From NCBI RefSeq assembly GCF_947493595.1, contig NZ_CANLRL010000001.1, positions 806,001 through 870,000 of the forward strand: a DNA stretch of 64,000 nt, in the 5' to 3' direction. Within the stretch, counting starts at the first letter, position 1. Each line of letters opens with the position of its first letter. The DNA comes from an uncultured Shimia sp. (lineage in GTDB: Bacteria; Pseudomonadota; Alphaproteobacteria; Rhodobacterales; Rhodobacteraceae). The notes beneath the pieces were generated by a model. It saw only the letters and a list, made by a program, of their open reading frames with translations, did no database searches and had not been told where the DNA came from. Of this stretch, positions 1-7,955 are shown piece by piece. The translations under genes were made by a program, and so were the position numbers.

Positions 1-96
1 ACACAGCAGAGTGCGGCGCATTGGCTGCAGTCATCGCTCAGGGTCGGCAAGGTGACGGGCAATGTCATGGCAAAGGGCCTGCGTCAGTCTTCATAG
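1..96 (+). CDS. Possible 3' end of an unidentified gene (partial)
   Basis: The first plus-strand frame is open from base 1 to a TAG at 94-96, giving 31 residues that end in a basic, Ser-rich tail. About 70 percent of its third codon positions are G or C, as in neighbouring genes. It would converge on the minus-strand membrane protein gene and overlap its end by 13 bases. It is too short to identify and the start lies outside the window, so it could be chance. Confidence 0.3.
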   Translation, partial: TQQSAAHWLQSSLRVGKVTGNVMAKGLRQSS

Positions 97-569
97 AGGT
101 CTGAAGGCACCTTGGAAGTTTTGTAGAGCACAAACAAGGAGCTAAAGCCCCAAATATAAGCGACAGCAATTGCCGCCCAAGACAAGGCTTGATGTGTCCA
201 AGTGGGGCGAAAAATCGAGCGCATATCGGATTTGTCGAAACCTGTTTCACAGTGGAATAGATTGCTAGCTTCAAGGAGGATGTCATTGGCGTAATGCGCA
301 AAGACAAAGCTCAAGGCGCAGATCAACGGCAGTGTGGCAACCGGCCAGGATATTTCTGCAAACCGGTGTGCGATGACGATGCCGGGGGCGTGGATCAGCG
401 CGACAAACAGCGTGACTTTTGCCAAATTGAGGATGGTCTTGTTGGCGTAGTCCAGCGCACAGAAATCGATCGCAAAAGATGTCCGATGCGACGCTAGAAG
501 CAGCGTGTAGACAATGCAAAACACGCCGATCTGCGACAGGATGTAGAAGATCGGCGCGTTGGCTTTCAT
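84..569 (-). CDS. Small integral membrane protein, function unknown
   Basis: This 161-residue protein has about four hydrophobic segments (near residues 8-26, 47-67, 75-93 and 130-150), so it should sit in the inner membrane. I recognise no family motif or catalytic residue. The ATG at 569 lies only 3 bases after the purL stop codon, so it is probably the second gene of a purL transcript and translationally coupled. The position says nothing clear about function, since no purine transport signature is visible. The membrane assignment is seen in the sequence; the operon link is inferred. Confidence 0.7.
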   Translation of the reverse strand: MKANAPIFYILSQIGVFCIVYTLLLASHRTSFAIDFCALDYANKTILNLAKVTLFVALIHAPGIVIAHRFAEISWPVATLPLICALSFVFAHYANDILLEASNLFHCETGFDKSDMRSIFRPTWTHQALSWAAIAVAYIWGFSSLFVLYKTSKVPSDLYED

Positions 570-572
570 GGA

Positions 573-2732
573 TTAGGCAACAGCCGCGGCAAAGCTGCTG
601 CGGAACGTGGCAGAGAGTTCCTCCAGAGAGGCCTCGGAGCTTCCAAACTTGACGCTGTCACCGGTGAACTTCCCGATGGAAGCGATTGAAACACCAGCCT
701 TTTGAGCGTTGATCATCAACGCCTCAGCCTGATCGAAGTTACAGGCCACCAGATAACGGGCCTGATCTTCGCCAAACAGGGTTGGGGTGTCATCCACATC
801 GATCTGAACACCGACGCCAGCCGCTTCGGCCATTTCGAAGGCCGCCAGAGCCAGACCGCCGTCTGCGAGGTCGGTGCAGGCTTTGATCCAGTCGCGGTTG
901 TTGCGAATGAACTCGCCGTTTTTGCGTTCTTCATCGAGGTTCACGTGTGGTGCGTCGCCGTCTTCGCGGTTGAAGACCTCTGCCAGCAGGGCGGATTGGC
1001 CAAGGTGGCCGGTGGTGTCCCCAATCAGCAGGGCCACGTGGCCGTCACGTGCTTCGCCCAAGATCGGCTCTTCGCCAGCTGCAATCAGGCCCACAGCGCC
1101 AATGGTTGGAGTTGGCAGAATGGCAGAGCCGTCGGTCTCGTTGTATAGCGACACGTTGCCGGACACGATGGGCATGTCCAGAGCGGCAACGGCTTCACCG
1201 ATGCCTTTGATCGCGCCGACAAACTGACCCATGATTTCAGGCTTTTCGGGGTTGCCGAAGTTCAGGTTGTCTGTTGTGGCCAATGGCTTAGCACCAACAG
1301 CAGAGAGGTTGCGGAAGGCTTCGGCAACAGCCTGTTTGCCACCCTCTTTGGGGTTGGCTTTTACATAGCGCGGGGTCACATCAGAGGTGAAGGCCAGCTT
1401 TTTGTCGGTGCCGTGTACGCGGATCACGCCGGAGCCCATGCCGGGACGCTGGGCGGTATCGCCCATCACGGTGGTGTCATATTGCTCATAGACCCATTGC
1501 TTGCCGGCGTAGTTTGGCGAGGTGATCAGGCCTTTGAGGCCGTCAATCGCGTCAATCTGGGGCACGTCTGCCAATTCTTCCGCCGCTGGGGTTTCCACCC
1601 ACGGGCGGTCGTATTCTGGCGCGCGGCCAGACAGCGGGGACAGAGGCAGGTCCGCTTTGACCTCGCCGTTGTGCAGGATCAGGAAGCGGTCTTCGGCGAT
1701 GGTTTCACCTACGATGGCAAAGTCGAGATCCCATTTGGTGAAGACCGCGCGGGCCTCAGCCTCAAGCTCCGGGTTCAGAACCATCAGCATGCGTTCCTGG
1801 GACTCAGACAGCATCATTTCATAAGCTGTCATGTTGGCTTCACGCTGTGGCACGTCCTCAAGGTTGAGCTTCACACCCAGCTTGCCTTTGTCACCCATTT
1901 CCACCGCGGAACAGGTCAGACCGGCTGCGCCCATGTCCTGAATGGAGATCACAGCGCCGGTCTGCATCAGCTCCAGCGTCGCTTCCATCAGGCGTTTTTC
2001 GGTGAAGGGGTCGCCAACTTGAACGGTCGGGCGTTTTTCTTCGATGGTGTCGTCAAATTCCGCCGATGCCATGGTGGCGCCGCCGACGCCGTCACGGCCG
2101 GTTTTCGCGCCGAGATACACAACAGGCATGCCGATGCCTGAGGCGGCGGAGTAGAAGATGCTGTCGGTTTTTGCGAGGCCTGCGGCAAAGGCGTTCACGA
2201 GGCAGTTGCCGTTATAGGCCGGGTGGAAGCGGACTTCGCCGCCCACGGTTGGTACGCCAAAGCAGTTGCCGTAGCCGCCGACGCCTTCGACAACGCCATT
2301 CACCAGCTGTGTTGTCTTGTGGTGGTCAGGCTCACCAAAGGACAGGGAGTTCATCGCGGCCACAGGGCGCGCACCCATGGTGAAGACATCCCGCAAAATG
2401 CCGCCAACGCCGGTCGCGGCGCCTTGGTAGGGTTCAATGTAGGACGGGTGGTTGTGGCTTTCCATTTTGAAAACAACGGCATCGCCATCGCCAATGTCGA
2501 CGATTCCAGCATTTTCGCCTGGACCACAGATTACCTGTGGGCCTTCGGTGGGCAGGGTACGCAGCCACTTTTTGGAAGATTTGTACGAGCAGTGCTCGTT
2601 CCACATCGCGGAGAAGATGCCCAGCTCTGTGAAGGTTGGCTCGCGGCCAATGATCTCCAGGATCAGGTTGTATTCGTCAGGCTTCAGTCCATGAGCTTCG
2701 ATGAGATCGGTGGTGATGGCCGGTTCCTGCAT
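573..2732 (-). CDS. purL: Phosphoribosylformylglycinamidine synthase subunit PurL
   Basis: PurL catalyses the fourth step of de novo purine synthesis, ATP-dependent amidation of FGAR to FGAM, in the cytoplasm. At 719 residues this is the small PurL, which works with separate PurS and PurQ subunits (not in this window). The N-terminal region carries the family segment with [11 protein letters not shown] around residues 43-53, followed by the two AIRS-like ATP-binding halves; GGxGNxxGxPTxGGE and [14 protein letters not shown] loops are visible. The start is an ATG at 2732 behind a GGGGA lying 11 bases upstream, which is rather far and falls inside a hairpin. A small membrane protein gene follows after 3 bases. 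Confidence 0.96.
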   Translation of the reverse strand: MQEPAITTDLIEAHGLKPDEYNLILEIIGREPTFTELGIFSAMWNEHCSYKSSKKWLRTLPTEGPQVICGPGENAGIVDIGDGDAVVFKMESHNHPSYIEPYQGAATGVGGILRDVFTMGARPVAAMNSLSFGEPDHHKTTQLVNGVVEGVGGYGNCFGVPTVGGEVRFHPAYNGNCLVNAFAAGLAKTDSIFYSAASGIGMPVVYLGAKTGRDGVGGATMASAEFDDTIEEKRPTVQVGDPFTEKRLMEATLELMQTGAVISIQDMGAAGLTCSAVEMGDKGKLGVKLNLEDVPQREANMTAYEMMLSESQERMLMVLNPELEAEARAVFTKWDLDFAIVGETIAEDRFLILHNGEVKADLPLSPLSGRAPEYDRPWVETPAAEELADVPQIDAIDGLKGLITSPNYAGKQWVYEQYDTTVMGDTAQRPGMGSGVIRVHGTDKKLAFTSDVTPRYVKANPKEGGKQAVAEAFRNLSAVGAKPLATTDNLNFGNPEKPEIMGQFVGAIKGIGEAVAALDMPIVSGNVSLYNETDGSAILPTPTIGAVGLIAAGEEPILGEARDGHVALLIGDTTGHLGQSALLAEVFNREDGDAPHVNLDEERKNGEFIRNNRDWIKACTDLADGGLALAAFEMAEAAGVGVQIDVDDTPTLFGEDQARYLVACNFDQAEALMINAQKAGVSIASIGKFTGDSVKFGSSEASLEELSATFRSSFAAAVA

Positions 2733-2743
2733 GTCGCGAGAGT

Positions 2744-2766
2744 CCCCAAATAAACAGCATTTGGGG
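2744..2766 (-). promoter_or_regulatory. Hairpin in the purL leader overlapping its ribosome-binding site
   Basis: An 8-bp inverted repeat (CCCCAAAT, 7-base loop, ATTTGGGG) lies 12 bases upstream of the purL start. In the purL transcript the 3' arm contains the only G-rich Shine-Dalgarno-like run, so folding could hide it. On the plus strand it is followed only by GGCTTTTAG, making it a poor terminator. The inverted repeat is seen; a translational role is inferred. Confidence 0.4.
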
Positions 2767-2839
2767 GGCTTTTAGGGCAGGGAGGGCAAAAGGGGAAGGC
2801 TTAAGGCAGGCTTAATCTGACGGGAGGGGGGAAATGGCA

Positions 2840-2915
2840 CAAAAAGCCGTCTGTTGTAGGGGGAGTTCCTGGGGGCCAGCCCCCAAGCCCCCGGGATATT
2901 TTGGGTCAAATGAAG
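2840..2915. repeat. Intergenic C/G-rich element resembling a Rhodobacteraceae dispersed repeat
   Basis: Between purL and the outer membrane protein gene lies a segment with GGGGGC / GCCCCC arms followed by CCCCCGGGATATTTTGGG and an AAATGAAG end. From memory, intergenic elements of this shape (C-rich arms, CCCGG-(G/A)-TATTT, then ATGAAG) occur many times in Roseobacter-group genomes. Only one copy is visible here, so calling it a repeat rests on recollection. Confidence 0.35.
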
Positions 2916-2936
2916 TGCGGGTGTGAGGCACCTCGG

Positions 2937-4073
2937 TCAGAAGCGTTGGCCGACGTAGATATAGAGCAGGTCTTCTTTGCGGTCGTTGTATGACATGTCC
3001 ACAGAGAAGACGGCTTTGAACTTTTTCGACAGTTGGAAACGCAGGCCCAGACCGCCGGCGTAGCGGACATCGGAGTCGCCGATGCGGCCGAAACTGCTGC
3101 CGGTGTTGCCAAAACCTGCAAAAGCCACACCGGAGAAGCGGCTGCTGAGCTGGTGGCGGTATTCGGCCTGTGCTGAAAGCAGTGCGTCGTCGAGAAACTC
3201 GGTTGGGCTGAAGCCGCGGAAGCCGTCGGTGCCGCCCAGAGAACATTGGTCAAAAAACGGGGTGTCTTCGCTGCTGGCGCAGCCTGCAAAGCGGGTCGCA
3301 ATGCTGTTTTGATCGCCAATTGGCAGGTAGTGGTTGTAGGTCAGCACCGCTTTGCTGTAATCGCGGCCGCTGGAGTTCAAGATTTGGCCGTAGGTCAACG
3401 CGCCGTCGAGAAGGTGGCCGTTGCGGGCAGAGAAATCGTCGTCGCGGGTGTCCCATTTGGCCAGAAGGCTGACGGTTCCCACTTCGAGGTGGCCTTCGGG
3501 CAGGGGCGGCAGGCCCGTGCCGGAGCTGTTGTAGCCCAGGGTGGTGTCCAGATAGCGCAGGGAGCCGCCAAACAGCAGGTCGGAATTGAGGCCGCGCAAC
3601 ACGCTGAGGTTGGCGACGTCGCCGGTTTGGCGCACTGGCACCGGGGTGCCGCCAACAAAGAGATCATAAAAGCCTTCCGCCTGGCCCAGGCTGGCGCTGA
3701 CCTGCCAGCGGTTTTCATCCCAGACAAATTTACCGCCAAACCCATAGGCGTTGGTGCCGTTGTCGGATCGCATCACGCCAAGGCCAAGGATGGAGGTGTC
3801 GCTGCCTTCATCAATGTTAAAAAGATAGCCGCCGCCAAGCACCAGTCCAGCACCAATCAGCACGTTCTTGAATGGCACCGGCGCAACCACCACTGAGCCA
3901 TTGCCAAACCCCAGGGGGGTATCCTGGGTACGGGCGTCGTCGAGTGAGCCATTCATCATATCATTGGCAAACGGGTCAGCCTGTACGGTGGAGCACGACA
4001 GCAAGATCGCAAGCGCAGCGCCCGGAAGGATCCGGGCGGCTGCTTTGAGTGTTGTGGCAAAATGTGCCGTCAT
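2937..4073 (-). CDS. Outer membrane beta-barrel protein, Omp85/surface-antigen type
   Basis: The 378-residue protein starts with a signal peptide (basic start, hydrophobic core near residues 15-26, cleavage probably after ...CSTVQA). The rest alternates in the manner of an outer membrane beta-barrel and ends in Phe, the usual C-terminal barrel signature. The GFRGFSPTEF segment and the following strands resemble the barrel of the bacterial surface antigen (Omp85/BamA/TamA) family, but no POTRA domains are present, so it is barrel only. I chose the ATG at 4073 because AAAGGA stands 6 bases upstream; the frame is open further, but that extension overlaps the mscS end and is Pro-rich. It follows the MscS gene by 22 bases, probably in one transcript. 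Its substrate is unknown. Confidence 0.75.
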   Translation of the reverse strand: MTAHFATTLKAAARILPGAALAILLSCSTVQADPFANDMMNGSLDDARTQDTPLGFGNGSVVVAPVPFKNVLIGAGLVLGGGYLFNIDEGSDTSILGLGVMRSDNGTNAYGFGGKFVWDENRWQVSASLGQAEGFYDLFVGGTPVPVRQTGDVANLSVLRGLNSDLLFGGSLRYLDTTLGYNSSGTGLPPLPEGHLEVGTVSLLAKWDTRDDDFSARNGHLLDGALTYGQILNSSGRDYSKAVLTYNHYLPIGDQNSIATRFAGCASSEDTPFFDQCSLGGTDGFRGFSPTEFLDDALLSAQAEYRHQLSSRFSGVAFAGFGNTGSSFGRIGDSDVRYAGGLGLRFQLSKKFKAVFSVDMSYNDRKEDLLYIYVGQRF

Positions 4074-4095
4074 TGTGTGTCCTTTGTAAGCCGGA

Positions 4096-6381
4096 TCAAT
4101 CCGGCCCTTTGGAGGGCGCGGCGGCGGCTTGCTCTTCTTGTTGTTGCGCGGCGGCTGCGGCGGCGGCGGTGAGGGCGGCCTGATCTTTCTCTGGCAGATC
4201 CTTGGCACCTTCCGGCAGGGCCACGCGCACTTCGCGGCGGGCAAAGTCGATACCAGCGGCGTTGAACTCGGCTTTCACGCGGTTGTAGATCTCTTTGCGG
4301 ATCATAAACTGCTTGCCCGGTTTGGCCATGAACTTGCCGCGGATGATCATGCCCACATCGTCAAAGTCAAACACACCTTGCGATTTGAACGGCTGCAGGA
4401 AGTCGTCCTTGTAGAGCTCTTCTTGCAGCATCTCCTGACCGATCTTCTTGAAGATCTTTTTCACCTGGTTTGGATTGGTGTCAAACGGCACGGTGAACTT
4501 GAGCTTCATGATCACCCAGTCGCGGGAATAGTTGGTGAGCTTGGGGATTTCGCCATAGGGGATGGTGTGGACCGGGCCGCGGTGGTGGCGCAGCTGCATC
4601 GAGCGGATCGAGATTTTCTCGACCGCGCCCATGGTGCCTTCGATCTCGACATATTCGCCGACGCGGAAGGCGTCATCCACCAGGAAGAACACACCGGAGA
4701 CCACATCGGTGACCAGTTTCTGCGCGCCAAAACCAATCGCCAAACCAGCGATACCAGCACCAGCCAACAATGGCGTGATGTCGACGCCGAGGTTGCCGAT
4801 GGCCAAGAGAGTGAAGACCACGATGATCGCGCCTTGGGCCGTGACCAGAGCCAGAGGCAGGACGGTGGACAGGCGAGAGCCGCCGCCGCCGCCCATTTCG
4901 TCGCCGCCGGCGTCTTCTTGGGTCATGCCCAGCGCGGTCATCTCAGCCGCGAGGCGACGGTTGATGTAGAGGCTCATGGCCTCATACACCACATAGCCTA
5001 CAATGGCTGTCATGGCGAAGCTGAACAGGTTGTCGCCAATGCCCGCGCCTTCTTGCAACAGGCTGCCAAGAGAGACGTTCCATGTGCGGGTGATGATCAC
5101 CAACACAATGCCCATGGCGATCACTCGGCCAATCCGCACGTAGCTGCGTTTGGTGGCAATATAGGCGGCCTGCGCAATGCTGCCTTCGCCTTGCATCGGG
5201 GGCACAACATGGCGCACCAAGCCGCGGATGCCGGTGTCGATCACCGGGGCAATCAGCAGCCAGAACATGGTGGTGTAATGTGCGCCACCCACCAGGAGCT
5301 GTACTTTGCCCAGGCCAATCAGAGTGGACACCAGAACCCAAGTGGCACCAGCCACACCCATGGCGAAGTAAGGATACCAGCGTGCCACGGATTCATCAAA
5401 CTCGGTGCGGTCAGGATCGTCGCCGCGCATCATGTCGCTGAGACCCTCACGGGCGGTCCAGGCAACATAAGAAATGTAGACATAGACCAGAGAGTCCAGC
5501 CAGAAGCCGATGCGGGTTGTGCCCGGGGCAACGCCGTTTATTTCATTGAACTTGACCACAAAGATGGTTGCGCCGCCAAGGACCACAATGCCGATGATAT
5601 GTCGGTGAAGGAAGGCTGCCCATTGATCACTGATGCTGACAAGGCGAAGGTCTGGTCGATTGGGCGCCAAAAGGAAACGGGAGAAGGCAGCGGCGATGCG
5701 CGGCATCCAAATCATGTATCCGATAAACGGCGCAACAAAAGTGACCTGTTGGGCATCCAGAACAGTACGGCCAAGGGCACGTACCGTGATATAGAAGATC
5801 ACCAAGCCAAAGATTTCTCGCAGGAAGCGCTTAAGCAGGAAGACAACAGCTTCGCGCAGCGTGGTGTCACCCTGTGCAGCCTCCGGGTTGCGCACTTTGA
5901 TGAGCCAGGTGCGCACCGCATATTCGACGCCAAGACCAACTGCGAGCAACAATGCTGTAAGCCCCAAGAGGGTTAGCACTCCGCCAATACCACCGTGGGT
6001 TTCGACAAACGTTTTGAACGCTTGAACTTGCGCAGGTATTAGTGCCGGTAGTTTGCGAACAGCGCCCAGCAGCGGTTGGGAGAAAGCGTGCCATAGGTTG
6101 GTCGCGCGCTCTACCATAGACTTAGGTGCTTCCTGCTCTGTCTGCGCAGCGGCCACTGCATCAAGACGATCCAGTAGCACGGCGCGGACTTCGTCGTCCG
6201 ACATGCGTGCGACCATGGCGTTGATCGCCTCGGTGGTCATTTCCTCGGGGTTGATTTCAGGGGCTGCGGTCTCAGTGGATCCGGTGGCAGTTGTGGTGGG
6301 CAGGCCCTGGGCCTGCGCCGTGGTCATTGCAGCGACGCATAATGACAGCGTCAGAAGAATGCTCGAAACGATATGTCTCAT
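4096..6381 (-). CDS. Large MscS-family mechanosensitive ion channel
   Basis: This 761-residue inner membrane protein should open under membrane tension and release solutes on osmotic downshock. It begins with a signal peptide (ending near TTAQAQG), then a periplasmic stretch, about eight to ten membrane segments, and the MscS core near residues 530-660: a Gly/Ala-rich pore helix (GAGIAGLAIGFGAQ) and the VSGVFFLVDDAFRVGEYVEI beta-domain start. The tail is Ala/Gln-rich. It is much larger than E. coli MscS (286 residues) and closer in layout to MscK/YbdG-like proteins. I took the ATG at 6381 because the residues before it read as untranslated leader and the signal peptide follows directly. Confidence 0.88.
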   Translation of the reverse strand: MRHIVSSILLTLSLCVAAMTTAQAQGLPTTTATGSTETAAPEINPEEMTTEAINAMVARMSDDEVRAVLLDRLDAVAAAQTEQEAPKSMVERATNLWHAFSQPLLGAVRKLPALIPAQVQAFKTFVETHGGIGGVLTLLGLTALLLAVGLGVEYAVRTWLIKVRNPEAAQGDTTLREAVVFLLKRFLREIFGLVIFYITVRALGRTVLDAQQVTFVAPFIGYMIWMPRIAAAFSRFLLAPNRPDLRLVSISDQWAAFLHRHIIGIVVLGGATIFVVKFNEINGVAPGTTRIGFWLDSLVYVYISYVAWTAREGLSDMMRGDDPDRTEFDESVARWYPYFAMGVAGATWVLVSTLIGLGKVQLLVGGAHYTTMFWLLIAPVIDTGIRGLVRHVVPPMQGEGSIAQAAYIATKRSYVRIGRVIAMGIVLVIITRTWNVSLGSLLQEGAGIGDNLFSFAMTAIVGYVVYEAMSLYINRRLAAEMTALGMTQEDAGGDEMGGGGGSRLSTVLPLALVTAQGAIIVVFTLLAIGNLGVDITPLLAGAGIAGLAIGFGAQKLVTDVVSGVFFLVDDAFRVGEYVEIEGTMGAVEKISIRSMQLRHHRGPVHTIPYGEIPKLTNYSRDWVIMKLKFTVPFDTNPNQVKKIFKKIGQEMLQEELYKDDFLQPFKSQGVFDFDDVGMIIRGKFMAKPGKQFMIRKEIYNRVKAEFNAAGIDFARREVRVALPEGAKDLPEKDQAALTAAAAAAAQQQEEQAAAAPSKGPD

Positions 6382-6500
6382 AAGGAACTCTACGGTCAAA
6401 AAAATGATTAACCATAGGAGAAGACTTTTACGTGAGTAGGTCAAGGTGTGTTCGCCTGACTTGGAAAGGCGACGTTGTTGATTTCAGATTGTGAAATGGC

Positions 6501-6531
6501 AAAAAAAAAGGGCCGAGCTATAAGCTCGGCC
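6501..6531 (-). terminator. Rho-independent terminator downstream of the LysR-type gene
   Basis: A perfect 9-bp stem (GGCCGAGCT, loop ATA, AGCTCGGCC) is followed on the minus strand by nine T residues. It is one of the strongest terminators in the window and lies 140 bases after the LysR stop codon, an unusually long 3' tail. Confidence 0.85.
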
Positions 6532-6605
6532 TTAGTCCAACAGGGAGGTGAAGATGATGAGCGTATAAGCAATCATCGCCTTCACGAGATGAATTAGTAG
6601 TCAGT
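6501..6605 (-). ncRNA. Candidate small RNA or 3'-UTR-derived RNA with an anti-Shine-Dalgarno motif
   Basis: The segment before the strong terminator contains CACCTCCC on the minus strand (complement of 6543-6550), complementary to a Shine-Dalgarno core. It could be a small RNA released from, or started within, the LysR mRNA tail. The same segment holds a 17-codon open frame from GTG at 6585 to TAA at 6532, hydrophobic in the middle, but no convincing ribosome-binding site precedes it. Small RNAs with C-rich anti-SD loops are known from Rhodobacter. No promoter could be assigned. Confidence 0.25.
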
Positions 6606-6670
6606 TTGTGAACCTTCAAGAGATATTGTGTCGCAGGCGCAGCATGCCCGCTATGCGTGGATTGCATAGC

Positions 6671-7576
6671 TTAGGAAATGTCTTTTTCTCGCAATTGCTT
6701 GCGGTGCAGAATGATCTCTTCCTGCACAAAGTCCCGGAAGGCGGCAATGCGCTTGGATTGGCGCAATTCCTCAGGGAAAGCCAGATATACTGGGACTTCG
6801 GCGGATTCAATTTCCGTGCCGACGCGCACCAGATCCGGGAAATCCTGCATCAGGTAGTCGGGCAAGACGCCGATGCCAAGATCATGGCTGACGGCCTGAA
6901 GTACACCAAAGTAATTGTTCACATAGAGCATCTTGGTAATGTCATTGGCCAACAGGCTGGTGACAAAGCTGGCGCCCGCGCCAACCTGTTCAGAGGTGAC
7001 GTTTTGGCAGATGAGGCGGTGCTCTGTGAGGTCTTTTAGAGTTTGTGGTTCACCGTGAGTTTCTAGGTAACTCTGGGAGGCGTACAGCCGCATGCGCACG
7101 CTCATCAAACGTTTGCGGATGAGGTCTGCCTGGCTGGGCTCTTTCATGCGGATGGCCACGTCCGCCTCGCGCATGGGCAGGTCGAGCACCTTTTCCTCGA
7201 GCATCAGGTCGATGTTGAGGTCCGGGTATTGCTCGTAGAGTTTTGCCAGACGCGGCGCCAGCCAGAGTGTGCCAAAGCCGATGGTGGTGGTGACGCGCAG
7301 CTCGCCAAACACTTCTTCCTCGCTGTCACGAATGCGGGCGGATGCGGCGTCCAGACGTTTGTTCATCGCCGTGGTGGCGTCAAACAGCAGCTCGCCTTGC
7401 TCCGTCAGGATCAAGCCGCGGGCGTGGCGGTGGAACAGGGTGGTGTTCAGGCTTTCCTCAAGCGCGCGGATTTGGCGCGAGACAGCGGACTGAGACAGGT
7501 GCAACACGTCTCCGGCGTGGGTCAGGCTGCCCGCGTCGGCAACCGCGTGAAAGATCCTGAGTTTGTCCCAATCCAT
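6671..7576 (-). CDS. LysR-family transcriptional regulator
   Basis: This 301-residue protein has the N-terminal LysR winged helix-turn-helix (residues 1-60, with AGSLTHAGDVLHLSQSAVS and QIRALEESL) and a C-terminal periplasmic-binding-like effector domain (about 90-295). Such regulators usually bind as tetramers to T-N11-A sites and sense a small molecule. The ATG at 7576 has GGAGC 5 bases upstream. The nearest gene on the other side (GGDEF/EAL protein, 380 bases away) is transcribed divergently and could be a target, but nothing in the sequence shows this. The effector is unknown. Confidence 0.9.
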   Translation of the reverse strand: MDWDKLRIFHAVADAGSLTHAGDVLHLSQSAVSRQIRALEESLNTTLFHRHARGLILTEQGELLFDATTAMNKRLDAASARIRDSEEEVFGELRVTTTIGFGTLWLAPRLAKLYEQYPDLNIDLMLEEKVLDLPMREADVAIRMKEPSQADLIRKRLMSVRMRLYASQSYLETHGEPQTLKDLTEHRLICQNVTSEQVGAGASFVTSLLANDITKMLYVNNYFGVLQAVSHDLGIGVLPDYLMQDFPDLVRVGTEIESAEVPVYLAFPEELRQSKRIAAFRDFVQEEIILHRKQLREKDIS

Positions 7577-7955
7577 GGTAGCTCCATTTTTTTGTTTTGT
7601 GTCATGCGGTTAGTTCTCAGTCAAAGAAAAACTTACCGTGGGGAGGCTTGGAGGCGCGGTCATACGCGTGTAGAGTGGAGAGGGAAAGCAAAGTTTTGAC
7701 GAAAAAACATGACTTTGCGGAGATGGCTACCCGAATTGACAGGGTGGCCTATCTATTGGGCGAAATGCCGAAGAATTTGGCATAGGTGGTACTTGGGTTG
7801 ATTGCAGAGCTTCGGCAATGATTGCGGGCGCTTGGAGATGCTTTTTCATTTACCTTCTTTATTTCGCGTCAAAAACTAAATTGTGGTTACTGACTTGTTA
7901 ATCTTTGATTAGGAATCGTTTGAAAACAGTGTTTTATCAATAGACGAGGCACTTC
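7577..7955. other. Gene-free divergent intergenic region (379 bases)
   Basis: This region separates the divergent LysR and GGDEF/EAL genes. It turns AT-rich towards 7855-7950, consistent with promoter DNA. A 62-codon plus-strand frame (7597-7785) has no ribosome-binding site and no family resemblance. I see no terminator, RNA gene or clear repeat. Confidence 0.6.

Noticed and set aside
4074..4244. N-terminal extension of the outer membrane protein frame
   Set aside because: It is Pro/Lys-rich, lies within the mscS coding end and would bury a good signal peptide; AAAGGA supports the ATG at 4073.
4129..5976. A 615-codon plus-strand frame opposite mscS
   Set aside because: His/Asp-rich shadow of a well-supported membrane channel; no family motif or ribosome-binding site.
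7597..7785. A 62-codon plus-strand frame before the GGDEF/EAL gene
   Set aside because: No ribosome-binding site, no recognisable motif, unlike neighbouring proteins in composition.
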